Shown: in pieces, positions 5,779 to 14,072 of the stretch
How the letters are laid out: each line of letters begins with the position of its first letter
How positions within the stretch are numbered: the stretch's first letter is position 1
Origin: a virus
DNA: 27,513 nucleotides
Direction: 5' to 3' (one strand)
IMG/VR virus record: IMGVR_UViG_3300025646_000263
Coordinates: 1 to 27,513 of that record
Made by a program: the position numbers and the translations under genes
Notes under the pieces: generated by a model
Database searches by the model: none
The model's input: the letters and a program-made list of their open reading frames with translations, nothing else
Told to the model about the DNA's origin: nothing

Positions 5779-7848
5779 TTATACACCAAATGCATTTCCA
5801 CCATCTATAGAAGGTATTGACGTTAGATATCCTACATCATTCACTAAATCACTAACATTATCTCCAGGCTGTACTGCTGTATCAGCTAATTGACCTTGAG
5901 AAGCTAATGCAAACAATGATGAGTCAAACAATATGCCATCTAAATCTGAATCTGTTAAATATCCTGCATCATTAATTAAAGTACTTATTAATTCATCACT
6001 TAAATTATCACTTGTTAAAATATTACTAGGTAAACTACCAGCAGTTAAATAACCTTGTATGCTATGATCACCCCATCCATAAGCTGTATTCCAATTACTT
6101 ATATTTGTATTAGTAATTGTTGCTGCAGGACTTGCAGAAAATATTGGATCTGTTTCTGTATAATTTTTTATATATCCAGCACCAGAATGGTCGCCCCAAC
6201 CATAAGCTGTATTCCAATTACTTATATTTGTATTGGTAATGGTTGCTGCAGGACTTGCAGAAAATATTGGATCTGTTTCTGAAAAACTTGTAATATAACC
6301 TGCATTATTATTTAATAATGTAATATTATCGCCAGGTTGTATAGCAGTATCTGCTTTAGTACCTTGAGCTGCAGTAGCAAAATCACTTGCTTGTGCTACC
6401 AAATAACCTGCATTATTTACTAATAGAGATATATTAGAACCTGGTTGTACAGCAGTATCTGCTTTAGCACCTTGAGCTGCAGTGGCAAAATCTGTACTAC
6501 TAGCAAAGGCTGCAGTTCCTAAATTAGGTTTATTTTCTAAATCTCCATAATCACCAGTTCTTGCAACAGGATGTAAATCTCCTGTAAATACACTTGCTCC
6601 CTGATATTGTGTGGTTGTACTTCGTTCATTTCCTGCATTTCCAGGTGCGCTGTCGCTAATATTAGGATCATCAGGACTAGTTGTAATACTGCTTTTAGCA
6701 TCTAAAACACCCTGTTGTACTATGGTTTCATATCTAATTATGTTTCCACAATAGTCATAAACAGGCTGTTGTTGTGTAAGCAAAGCTTCATAATTACTGG
6801 GATTTTTTAATAAATCCATCATTTCAGGTTCAACAAGTAATTCAAAAATATTTTTAAAACTTCTTGTTTCTAAACCTGCTGCTTTGAATTTTGCAATTTC
6901 ATCTGGGGTGTACATACCTCCAGCTGTTTCATCTTCCAGTTTAGTACCTCTAGTATCCATTGTTGATACTTGACCTATTACTGGATATCCTCCTAACTTA
7001 CTAAATGTAAAACTCAAACCACTGGCGCTACCCAAGCTTAAACTTACACTAGTTGATCCTGGGTTAGCCATGCCTATACCTATGCTTCTAGGTATGTTAA
7101 ATTGACTACTACACTCTCCTTGATGTAAGCTACTTCCTCCAGGACTGTAGTTTCCGTTAATTAATCCTTCTAAACTAATTAAACTAGCCAAATCATTAGC
7201 TACACTATTGAAACTTCCTATTAAATCATCTATAGCAGTTTGGGCAAAATTTCCACTTAATATATCGTCTAAATTATCAAAAACATCCTTAAGAGCACCT
7301 GCGTTCAAACTACTTGCATTAAATGATCCGTCTAATCCAACACAAGCACATAAATTATCTGGTAAAACGTTTCCTAATGCATTTATAGCAGCATTACCAC
7401 TACCTAAAAAGCTGCCAAATGCTTGTTGTATCATGTTAGGAATAGCGACTGGATTTACAGGAGCAGCACAAAAATTAATCATACTACCAACAGCCGCAGC
7501 TTCGTCGATAATACCATTTAATCTACCTAAAACACCGTCTATATTTGTATGATCTTGGAATGCTGACATAGCATCAGCGGCTGCTTGGAGAGCTTCTCTA
7601 AGCGCACCTTGTATAGGATTTGTTAATAGATCTCCTAATGCTGCACTTAGACAAATTTGTAGGTTGGGTAGCTGTAATCCTTGTCCTGCGAGAAGAGCAC
7701 AAATAATATCTTTTAGATTATAATCTAGCTCTGCTTTTACTGCAACAAAACTAGAATCTCCTAAAAGGGTTTGATCTATATGATGCGTAGGACTTATATA
7801 ATCATTAAAGTCTTGTAAACCCGATTTAAAATCTTGAAATGTTGCCAT
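5779..7848 (-). CDS. Large virion structural protein with fibre-like C-terminus
   Basis: A 689-residue protein. The N-terminal half (about 1-260) is helical and Ala/Leu/Asn-rich with scattered cysteines. The middle (about 260-440) is beta-rich. The C-terminal part is built of phage-fibre motifs: ATAAQGAKADTAVQPG-type units (at least three), NNAGYL/NDAGYLT units, and two near-identical 41-residue units containing ETDPIFSASPAATIT and NTAYGWGDHS. These motifs are frequent in tail fibres and side fibres. It is translated just before the second fibre-like gene, with AGGA four bases from the ATG at 7848. A fibre, collar or baseplate-attached adhesin is likely; the exact position in the virion is not known. 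Confidence 0.75.
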   Translation of the reverse strand: MATFQDFKSGLQDFNDYISPTHHIDQTLLGDSSFVAVKAELDYNLKDIICALLAGQGLQLPNLQICLSAALGDLLTNPIQGALREALQAAADAMSAFQDHTNIDGVLGRLNGIIDEAAAVGSMINFCAAPVNPVAIPNMIQQAFGSFLGSGNAAINALGNVLPDNLCACVGLDGSFNASSLNAGALKDVFDNLDDILSGNFAQTAIDDLIGSFNSVANDLASLISLEGLINGNYSPGGSSLHQGECSSQFNIPRSIGIGMANPGSTSVSLSLGSASGLSFTFSKLGGYPVIGQVSTMDTRGTKLEDETAGGMYTPDEIAKFKAAGLETRSFKNIFELLVEPEMMDLLKNPSNYEALLTQQQPVYDYCGNIIRYETIVQQGVLDAKSSITTSPDDPNISDSAPGNAGNERSTTTQYQGASVFTGDLHPVARTGDYGDLENKPNLGTAAFASSTDFATAAQGAKADTAVQPGSNISLLVNNAGYLVAQASDFATAAQGTKADTAIQPGDNITLLNNNAGYITSFSETDPIFSASPAATITNTNISNWNTAYGWGDHSGAGYIKNYTETDPIFSASPAATITNTNISNWNTAYGWGDHSIQGYLTAGSLPSNILTSDNLSDELISTLINDAGYLTDSDLDGILFDSSLFALASQGQLADTAVQPGDNVSDLVNDVGYLTSIPSIDGGNAFGV
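6061..6283 (-). repeat. Two near-identical 123-bp coding repeats
   Basis: aagctgtattccaattactt occurs at 6081 and 6204 (plus-strand orientation), period 123 bp or 41 codons. It encodes the duplicated ETDPIFSA...GWGDHS unit with only a few base changes, so the duplication is recent or maintained by recombination. Confidence 0.85.
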
Positions 7849-7853
7849 TAATC

Positions 7854-8156
7854 CTAGACACCTATAATAGAACTGGGACTACTTACACTTATCCCAGTTA
7901 CTGCTTCTAGGTATTTATCTGCAATCTCTTTTATGGTTGATACCTTTGCTACTACTTGACTCTTGTTTATTTTGATCTTTTTTGATGATCCAGTTTGTAT
8001 CCAAGGAATCATGGCCATTCCCTGTGAAGTTGGTGCAATACTTATGCATTGTTCACATTCTATTGTGGATTCATCTTCATTTAAGATCCTGGTAATTACC
8101 TCGTCTCCTGATTGCATTTTTAATGTAACTACTTCTGTATTTTTTTCAATTAACAT
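7854..8156 (-). CDS. Conserved hypothetical phage protein
   Basis: A 100-residue protein. The start was set at ATG 8156 (MLIEKNTEV) because AAGGAG lies five bases upstream; a longer frame from 8174 would begin inside nrdB. The N-terminal half (VVTLKMQSGDEVITRILNED) reads like a small beta-barrel of the Sm-like kind, followed by WIQTG, a Lys-rich strand and a C-terminal helix. I recall similar small proteins in T4-like marine phages without known function. It links the RNR genes to the fibre genes in one chain. Confidence 0.65.
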   Translation of the reverse strand: MLIEKNTEVVTLKMQSGDEVITRILNEDESTIECEQCISIAPTSQGMAMIPWIQTGSSKKIKINKSQVVAKVSTIKEIADKYLEAVTGISVSSPSSIIGV

Positions 8157-8163
8157 ATTCTCC

Positions 8164-9282
8164 TTATAATTCAAAATTACTAAATGATTTCATATCTACA
8201 TCTTGTTTAATACCACCTATAACATAGCTCTCTACTTCTGTTTCTTGAGGAGCTACTTGAACGTCCTTACTCTCAAACCAATGTGTAGTCCAAGGTAATG
8301 GATTTTGTGTGAGAGGCCTATCGAAAATAGGTTCAATACCAATAGATTTTAACCTCCGGTTTGCCAAATATTCAATATATTCTGCAAGTAACTTTTCATT
8401 TAAACCAATAATACTACCTTCTTCAAACAGATATTCTGCCCATTTCTTTTCTTCGTTTACCACCTGTTTGTAAATATCTTTTACTGTTACTTCATGTTTT
8501 TTAACTATATCTAACATACCAGCATCATCCCCGTTGTTCCAATGTTTAATAATATTTTGACTAATAGCTAGATGTTGCGTTTCGTCTCTTGCTATAAAAC
8601 TAATTATTTTAGCAGAACCTTCCATCTTTTTCAATTCACCAAAAGCGAAACTACAAGCAAAACTAACATAAAAACGCAAACCTTCTAGTGCATTAACAGT
8701 TACCATTGCCAAATACATTTTTTCTTTTAATGTGTTTAAATCTCCTGCGCCTGCTTTATATTGATCTGCATAATTCAGAAAATCATCATACATTCTAGTT
8801 ACGCTATTTGCTCTAGCCAAAATTTCTTTATCGTCTAAAATACTATCAAATACTTCACTAGGATTTGCATATACATTTTTAATTATGTGTGTATAACTTC
8901 TACTATGGATTGTTTCAAAAAAGTCCCAAGTAATAATACAACTTTCTAATTCAGGTAAGCTACAAAAGGGTAAAAAAGCAAGAGCTGGTCCTCTGCCTTG
9001 TACACTATCTAATAGTATTTGATATTTTAGATTACTTGTAAATATACGTTTTTGCTCAGGTCTAAATGTCAGATAATCTGCTCTATCTTTTTGTAAACTT
9101 ACTTCTTCTGGACGCCAAAAGAAACCTAATTGTTTTTGAGTAAGTTTATCAAAATTAGCATATTTGTAGGTATCAAAACGTTGTATATTTTGAGATTCAC
9201 CAAAAAACATAGGTTGTTTAGTAAAGTCTACACTATTTTTATTAAAGACGGTATTTATATTGGATTTTTTTAGATTGTACAT
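8164..9282 (-). CDS. nrdB: Ribonucleotide reductase class Ia, small subunit
   Basis: A 372-residue R2 protein, which holds the di-iron/tyrosyl-radical cofactor that starts ribonucleotide reduction by NrdA. All ligands are visible: Asp66 (EEVSLQKD), Glu123 and His126 with radical Tyr130 (ETIHSRSY), Glu200 (ALEGLRFYVSFACSFAF), Glu234 and His237 (ARDETQH). The C-terminal SNFEL is the tail that docks on R1. The tyrosine means the standard class Ia form. The start overlaps the end of nrdA by 13 bases, with GAGGAG upstream, so the two subunits are translationally coupled. It supplies dNTPs for phage replication. Confidence 0.97.
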   Translation of the reverse strand: MYNLKKSNINTVFNKNSVDFTKQPMFFGESQNIQRFDTYKYANFDKLTQKQLGFFWRPEEVSLQKDRADYLTFRPEQKRIFTSNLKYQILLDSVQGRGPALAFLPFCSLPELESCIITWDFFETIHSRSYTHIIKNVYANPSEVFDSILDDKEILARANSVTRMYDDFLNYADQYKAGAGDLNTLKEKMYLAMVTVNALEGLRFYVSFACSFAFGELKKMEGSAKIISFIARDETQHLAISQNIIKHWNNGDDAGMLDIVKKHEVTVKDIYKQVVNEEKKWAEYLFEEGSIIGLNEKLLAEYIEYLANRRLKSIGIEPIFDRPLTQNPLPWTTHWFESKDVQVAPQETEVESYVIGGIKQDVDMKSFSNFEL

Positions 9283-11549
9283 GCTTCACACTCCTCTTGT
9301 TCTTTGGGTAATTCTACCAACGGCAGTTTCAAATCCTCTTCTGCTTCTCCTTTGCTATCATATGTATTTTGGTAGTAACTTGTTTTCCAACCAAATTTAT
9401 ATGTTTGCAATAAATCATTTAATAATACACTCATAGGTACTTCGTTGTCTGGGTATTTTGTAGGATTATAACTCCAGTTTCCACTGATTGCTTGATCAAA
9501 AAACTTTTGCATTACGCTAACTACTTTAATATACCCTTCATTGCTTTCTTGTTCCCATAACAGATCATAATTATTTTTTAGATAAGTATAACCTGGAACA
9601 ATTTGCTTTAGAGTACCTTTTTTGCTTTTCTTTACTGTGAGATAGCCTCTAGGAGGCTCTATTCCGTTTGTTTCGTTACACACTACACTAGAGCTTTCAC
9701 TGGGCATTTGTGCTGACAGTGTGCTATGTCGCAATCCGTGCATGTGAATATCATCACGTAATTTTTGCCAGTTCATTTTTAAGTCATTAGGAGTAATTTT
9801 GTCTACATCTGTTTTATAATGATCTATAGGTAACTTCCCTTGACTATATTTTGTTTGGGAAAATGCTAAACAAGCTCCTTTTTCTTGAGCCAGCTGGTTA
9901 CTTGCTTTTAGTAAGGAATACTGAAAACATTCTGTTAATTCGTGTACTAACTTCCAAGCTTCTGGATCACTGTATTTTACTCCATTTTTAGCCAAGTAGT
10001 GAGCAAGTCCAATGTATCCTATTCCCAAACTTCTGCGATTTTTTGTACTACGCTCTGCTGCAGCAACAGGATAATCTTGGTATTCTATAATCTCATCTAG
10101 CGATCGCACCGCTAAATCACATAAATGTTCTAGTTCATTGTTGTTTCGCAAGTTACCTACATTAATAGCACTCAAAATACATAAAGCTATTTCGCCATTA
10201 GAATCATCAATGTGTTGTATTGGTTTTGTAGGTAATGTAATTTCCTGACACAAATTACTCATTCGAACAGGATCTATGAAACTACTATGACTATTACAAT
10301 GGTCAATATTCATAATGTATACACGACCTGTTTCTGCTCTTTCTTTTAGTAAATCCCCAAATAGTGTTACTGCATTTATAACCTTCTTTGGTATTTTGTT
10401 ATCTTTTTCATATTTTTGATATAGCTTATCAAATTCTTCGTTATTTCCAAAAGCTTCATATAATCCAGGTACATCATGAGGTGAGAAAAGGGTGATATCT
10501 TCCCCTTTCAACAATCTTTCATAAAATATTTTACTGGTTTGTATGCTGTAGTCCAGTTTTCGTACACGATTATCTTCTGTTCCTTTATTATTTTTCAATA
10601 CCAAAATATCTTCTATTTCCTGATGCCAAATAGGAAAATGCACTGTTGCACTGCCACCTCTTACACCGTTTTGTGTGCAACATCGCACAGTGGATTCGAA
10701 TTTTTTAAGAAAAGGAATTACTCCTGTGTGGCTCACCTCACCATTCCTGATTTTACTATTAAGCCCTCTTATTCTACCAGCATTGATGCCAATACCTGCA
10801 CGTCTAGAAACATAAAAACCAATAGCACTATCACTATGGAAAATACTAGGTAAGGTATCGTCTACATCAACCAAAACACAACTAGCAAACTGACGTAATG
10901 GAGTTCTTACTCCAGCCATCACAGGAGTGGGAATATTGATTTTGAATTTACTTACTGCATCATAATATTGCTTCACATAATTTAATCTAGTTTCAGCTGG
11001 ATATTTATGAAATAATGTAGCAGCAATCAACATGTACATATATTGTGGAGTTTCATATAATTTTCCATTAGATCTATCTTGTACTAGGTATTTGTCAACT
11101 ACTTGCTGTATTCCTGCATATGTAAAATTCATATCTCTGCTATGATCAAGTTGCTTATCTAGCCATTCATAATCTTCTTGGGTATAGTATTCCAATAATT
11201 CAGGATCATAAACTCCTTTTTCTATACCTTGTTTAACTTGATCATATAAACTAATGTACTTAAATTCACCAAATAGTTCCTTAACAACACTTGCTAATAG
11301 TAATCTAGCGGCAACATATTGGTAATTAGGTGATTCTAAACTAATAAGATCATTTGCACTTTTAATTAAAATATTTTGTATATCTTTTGTTTCTATTTTA
11401 TCATATATTTGTATATTTGCATTCATTTCTACTTGACTTTGACTTACACCAGTCAGTCCTTTACAGGCGTGTTCTACCATTTGATGTATTTTATTGATAT
11501 CTAAAGGACTTAAATCACCTGATCTTTTAGTCACACGAATAGCGGCCAT
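9270..11549 (-). CDS. nrdA: Ribonucleotide reductase class Ia, large subunit
   Basis: A 759-residue R1 subunit, about the length of E. coli NrdA. It converts NDPs to dNDPs. An N-terminal ATP-cone (RVTKRSGDLSPLDINKIH) suggests allosteric activity control. Active-site cysteines are in ASCVLVD, SNLCQEITLPTKP (radical Cys) and GEIALCILSA. The NGIEPPRGYL motif and the radical-transfer Tyr pair in TSYYQNT are present. The C-terminus EECEACTI keeps the shuttle CxxC for thioredoxin/glutaredoxin. The ATG at 11549 has AGGAGA eight bases upstream. It leads the nrdA-nrdB-small-protein-fibre chain. Upstream are a hairpin (11575-11593) and TATAAATA (11613-11620). No intein or intron interrupts it. Confidence 0.97.
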   Translation of the reverse strand: MAAIRVTKRSGDLSPLDINKIHQMVEHACKGLTGVSQSQVEMNANIQIYDKIETKDIQNILIKSANDLISLESPNYQYVAARLLLASVVKELFGEFKYISLYDQVKQGIEKGVYDPELLEYYTQEDYEWLDKQLDHSRDMNFTYAGIQQVVDKYLVQDRSNGKLYETPQYMYMLIAATLFHKYPAETRLNYVKQYYDAVSKFKINIPTPVMAGVRTPLRQFASCVLVDVDDTLPSIFHSDSAIGFYVSRRAGIGINAGRIRGLNSKIRNGEVSHTGVIPFLKKFESTVRCCTQNGVRGGSATVHFPIWHQEIEDILVLKNNKGTEDNRVRKLDYSIQTSKIFYERLLKGEDITLFSPHDVPGLYEAFGNNEEFDKLYQKYEKDNKIPKKVINAVTLFGDLLKERAETGRVYIMNIDHCNSHSSFIDPVRMSNLCQEITLPTKPIQHIDDSNGEIALCILSAINVGNLRNNNELEHLCDLAVRSLDEIIEYQDYPVAAAERSTKNRRSLGIGYIGLAHYLAKNGVKYSDPEAWKLVHELTECFQYSLLKASNQLAQEKGACLAFSQTKYSQGKLPIDHYKTDVDKITPNDLKMNWQKLRDDIHMHGLRHSTLSAQMPSESSSVVCNETNGIEPPRGYLTVKKSKKGTLKQIVPGYTYLKNNYDLLWEQESNEGYIKVVSVMQKFFDQAISGNWSYNPTKYPDNEVPMSVLLNDLLQTYKFGWKTSYYQNTYDSKGEAEEDLKLPLVELPKEQEECEACTI

Positions 11550-11574
11550 TATTTCTCCTAAGTTTCATATTAAT

Positions 11575-11593
11575 TTGATGTTGGCTACATCAA
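11575..11593 (-). other. Hairpin in the nrdA leader
   Basis: TTGATGT and ACATCAA form a perfect 7-bp inverted repeat around AGCCA, about 26 bases before the nrdA start and just outside its AGGAGA site. It may be an operator or a leader hairpin; no known regulator site is recognised. Confidence 0.4.
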
Positions 11594-11612
11594 GGTTTTT
11601 CAGTAAGTGTTG

Positions 11613-11620
11613 TATTTATA
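11613..11620 (-). promoter_or_regulatory. Exact T4-type late box TATAAATA upstream of nrdA
   Basis: TATAAATA on the minus strand, 63 bases before the nrdA ATG. TTGACA directly precedes it, but there is no TATAAT at the right distance for that -35. It would put RNR under late or mixed control together with the downstream fibre genes. Confidence 0.5.
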
Positions 11621-11639
11621 AATGTCAATCAATTGTACA

Positions 11640-12740
11640 CTATTTTGCTGTTGGATTTACTTGAAAAAATACATCAGTTTGTTGTGTAGGAATTATCATA
11701 GGTTTACCTTCTGCTATAGCTCCCTTATTATACAAATTAGCTAAATCGTCTCCTGAAGTTGCCGTTATCATTCCTCCTGATCCCAAGCTCATACTAACTA
11801 AATACTCCCATGCTCCTCCCATATCTGGATTATCTTTATACCAATCAAAGTTTGCAGATATATAGGCTGCTGTTACATTTTTAGGATTCGCATTAGATTT
11901 ACTAAATTCTGCTGTAATTTTTTCTCCGTGTTTTCCAAAAACATTACTAAAAATAGCATTTCCTATTTGTTGTTTTCTTGTACTGTCTAATCCTAAACTA
12001 TTTACGATTCTAGTAAAATCAGAAACATTTATACTTTTTTGTGGCTTATCCATCCTGCCTCTGCTCTTGACAAATTCAGATCCAGTGTCATATCCTCCGA
12101 TACTAAAGCTATTAAGTGCATCTGTTAATTCCGGAAATTTAGATATAATTGTTTTTGCTTGATCTGGACTTACTCCTCCTTCTCCCAATCTTCCACTTCC
12201 TTTTGTAACAGCGACTTTTAATTCTACTGCTTTCCCTAGTACATCAATATCTCCTAAACCTTTTTGTTTAATTTTTTTACTTAAAATTGCTAGAGCATGT
12301 TCACCTTTACCTGCTCGTGCTTTACCTGCACCCCAATCTACAAATTCCAAAAACATTTGATAGTTTATATTATTTCCATAGAACAAATCTTTAACAATGT
12401 TATAATGGCCAGATTTTAGAAGCACATTAAAATCTATACATTTGTCTTGTTTGAAATTTTGTAAAAAAATATTTTTTTGATTTAAATTGAGCCTAGGACT
12501 ACTTACCATCTTATGAGCTATTTCAAGTATAACTTGTTTTTTATACTCTCCTTTTAAGGCTACTTCTATATCAGGAGTAAATCTACCTACAACATTAGTT
12601 GTATTTAAAATAGTGTAAATTTTATCTAGTAATATTTTTTGTTGTTCATCATTAGGATCAATATCATTGATACGTTGAATAATTTCTTTTTTTGCTATTT
12701 GTGGATCTGTATATTCTTTTACAAGCTCTCTATACCGCAT
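11640..12740 (-). CDS. Putative PD-(D/E)XK-like nuclease
   Basis: A 366-residue protein without a family name that I can give. Residues about 1-130 are helical. Residues 136-180 have a restriction-endonuclease-like core: WGAGKARAGKGE (Glu147), GDIDV (Asp164/Asp166), then AVELK (Glu173-x-Lys175), which fits the E...D...ExK metal-binding pattern. The C-terminal half is mixed and Gly/Asn-rich. The ATG at 12740 has AAGGAA upstream and AATAAATA 21 bases away, so it is a late gene. It lies next to a second PD-(D/E)XK protein. A role in late DNA processing or in attack on competing DNA is inferred; the nuclease call rests on motifs only. Confidence 0.55.
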   Translation of the reverse strand: MRYRELVKEYTDPQIAKKEIIQRINDIDPNDEQQKILLDKIYTILNTTNVVGRFTPDIEVALKGEYKKQVILEIAHKMVSSPRLNLNQKNIFLQNFKQDKCIDFNVLLKSGHYNIVKDLFYGNNINYQMFLEFVDWGAGKARAGKGEHALAILSKKIKQKGLGDIDVLGKAVELKVAVTKGSGRLGEGGVSPDQAKTIISKFPELTDALNSFSIGGYDTGSEFVKSRGRMDKPQKSINVSDFTRIVNSLGLDSTRKQQIGNAIFSNVFGKHGEKITAEFSKSNANPKNVTAAYISANFDWYKDNPDMGGAWEYLVSMSLGSGGMITATSGDDLANLYNKGAIAEGKPMIIPTQQTDVFFQVNPTAK

Positions 12741-12753
12741 AATTGTTCCTTCA

Positions 12754-13413
12754 CTATAATGTATTTATTTTATAGTAGGAAATTAATCTATCGTTCCATT
12801 TATTACTATATAAATTAAATTCTTCGCCAGTAATGTCAAACCTTTTTGTATTTTCATCTCTATCTACCATAAAAATACTACAAGATTTTATATCAGTTTC
12901 ATATAAACAATTATGAGCTTGAGCATAAGCACAGCATTGTAAAAAATAATTTTCTATCCATTCTTTCTTTTTTATTTTCTTTGCTGTTTTAAAATCTATT
13001 ATTGTAGGTTTACCATCTACTACACCCACACAATCACAAGTTCCTGCATATAGTTCAGGATAATATAAACCTATTTCTGTTCCCCATACAGTATCAATAC
13101 TACCAAAATGTTCAGCTATTAGTTTATTAGCTAATTTTTCTGCTAACTGATGAACATAATTACTACCTACATTTGATGGTTTTTTAAGTAAATAATTTTC
13201 CAAAAGGTTATGAACAGCAGTTCCTAACCCGCTTGCTTCTTTGGTTTGTTTTTTGGCTTCCTCTTCTCCTACTCTTTTTTTCCAAGACTCTAAAAATGTT
13301 TTATCACTTGTTTTGTCTAGAATAGTAGTTACACTAGGAAGAGTACCGGTAGGTGTAGAATATAAACGTTTTCCGTTTATATTCTCCCTGCTTAATAATT
13401 TATAATCGAACAT
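12754..13413 (-). CDS. PD-(D/E)XK exonuclease (RecB/MGME1-like)
   Basis: A 219-residue protein with the motif series of the RecB/Cas4/MGME1-type exonuclease group: PSVTTIL near residue 26, GTAVH (64-68, motif I His), GTEIGLYY (111-118), GTCDCVG with Asp127, IIDFKTAKK (Asp140-x-Lys142, metal and catalytic Lys) and QCCAYAQA (159-166, motif QxxxY-like). These enzymes degrade single- or double-stranded DNA ends. There is no C-terminal Cys cluster as in Cas4. No Shine-Dalgarno precedes the ATG at 13413; a TAGACA-16-TATAAT promoter ends only six bases before it, suggesting a leaderless mRNA. Likely roles are recombination-dependent replication or host-DNA breakdown. Confidence 0.85.
   Translation of the reverse strand: MFDYKLLSRENINGKRLYSTPTGTLPSVTTILDKTSDKTFLESWKKRVGEEEAKKQTKEASGLGTAVHNLLENYLLKKPSNVGSNYVHQLAEKLANKLIAEHFGSIDTVWGTEIGLYYPELYAGTCDCVGVVDGKPTIIDFKTAKKIKKKEWIENYFLQCCAYAQAHNCLYETDIKSCSIFMVDRDENTKRFDITGEEFNLYSNKWNDRLISYYKINTL
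12762..12769 (-). promoter_or_regulatory. Late promoter motif (AATAAATA) for the gene at 12740
   Basis: AATAAATA on the minus strand, 21 bases before the ATG and ahead of AAGGAA; it lies within the last codons of the exonuclease gene. Confidence 0.5.
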
Positions 13414-13419
13414 ATGTTA

Positions 13420-13447
13420 ATTATAGCAAAACTCAAATAAATGTCTA
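13420..13447 (-). promoter_or_regulatory. Sigma70-type promoter of the exonuclease gene
   Basis: TAGACA (13447-13442), a 16-base spacer and TATAAT (13425-13420) on the minus strand. The -10 ends six bases before the ATG at 13413, so the transcript would start at or within a base or two of the start codon. Confidence 0.55.
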
Positions 13448-13771
13448 CCAAGAAATAACCCATACAAATGTATTTGAGGTACTGGTATTTGTCTCTTGAT
13501 ATATACTATAACCTAATCCTTCAAAATATTCTATAACTTGTGACATTTGATCAGTATAATTAGCATTTACATTAGTACCTTGCCAAGTTACATAATATGC
13601 TTCTGCAGTAGTTCCCGGAGTTGTCATAATAGTTGTATTTGCACTGATAGAAAATAAGTTATTATCAATAGCCGTAAATATCAAACTCTCCAAAGCAGTT
13701 ATTTCTGTATGTATAACACTGTTTACTCTAGAATTAAGCCTAGCTTGTTTTGCATTTATAAAATAACTCAT
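13445..13771 (-). CDS. Hypothetical, probably structural protein
   Basis: A 108-residue protein of unknown function. The N-terminal part (NAKQARLNSRVNSVIHTEI) is helical. The rest is Thr/Asn/Tyr-rich with a C-terminal strand NTFVWVISW and reads like a small virion protein. Its ATG overlaps the stop of the upstream gene (ATGA), with AAGGAA five bases before. The end of its coding region carries the -35 of the exonuclease promoter. Confidence 0.65.
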   Translation of the reverse strand: MSYFINAKQARLNSRVNSVIHTEITALESLIFTAIDNNLFSISANTTIMTTPGTTAEAYYVTWQGTNVNANYTDQMSQVIEYFEGLGYSIYQETNTSTSNTFVWVISW

Positions 13772-14022
13772 TTAAATTCCTTATCTAATTGTTTTTTTGC
13801 ATTTTTGGAAATTTTATTATCTACTTCAGATTTGTCTTTAGAATATGGTAATTCTCCTAACAAACTGACAAATTTAGGATTAGCATCGGCTACAATAGGT
13901 ATACTATTCAATATAGGCATTAATACATGAATATTTACATCATTATGCCCTATTTGTTTTAAATCTTGAATTAGGTTTTTAGGTGGAAATTTAGTTAAAT
14001 TATTAGCAAGAGCTTGTGTCAA
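13768..14022 (-). CDS. Possible -1 frameshift extension of the gene at 15122
   Basis: 84 codons if read from TTG at 14022, but this start has no good Shine-Dalgarno and the frame stays open 19 codons further, up to the slippery site at 14079, with no ATG, GTG or better start. The extra part (EITESDFYSKELRQDTEAI) reads as normal protein sequence and continues smoothly into LTQALANN. A -1 shift on A AAA AAG at the end of the upstream gene would join them, giving a 103-residue extension and a product of about 451 residues. The alternatives are an unusual TTG/ATT/ATA start or a one-base error in the A8 run. The function is unknown; the sequence is helical with a Lys-rich end. Confidence 0.65.
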   Translation of the reverse strand: MTQALANNLTKFPPKNLIQDLKQIGHNDVNIHVLMPILNSIPIVADANPKFVSLLGELPYSKDKSEVDNKISKNAKKQLDKEFK

Positions 14023-14072
14023 AATAGCTTCTGTATCTTGCCTAAGCTCTTTGCTATAAAAATCAGATTCAG

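Noticed and set aside
13768-14022. An ordinary independent gene starting at TTG 14022
   Set aside because: Not fully excluded, but the start has no ribosome site and 19 codons of good coding sequence lie upstream in the same frame, back to a slippery heptamer.
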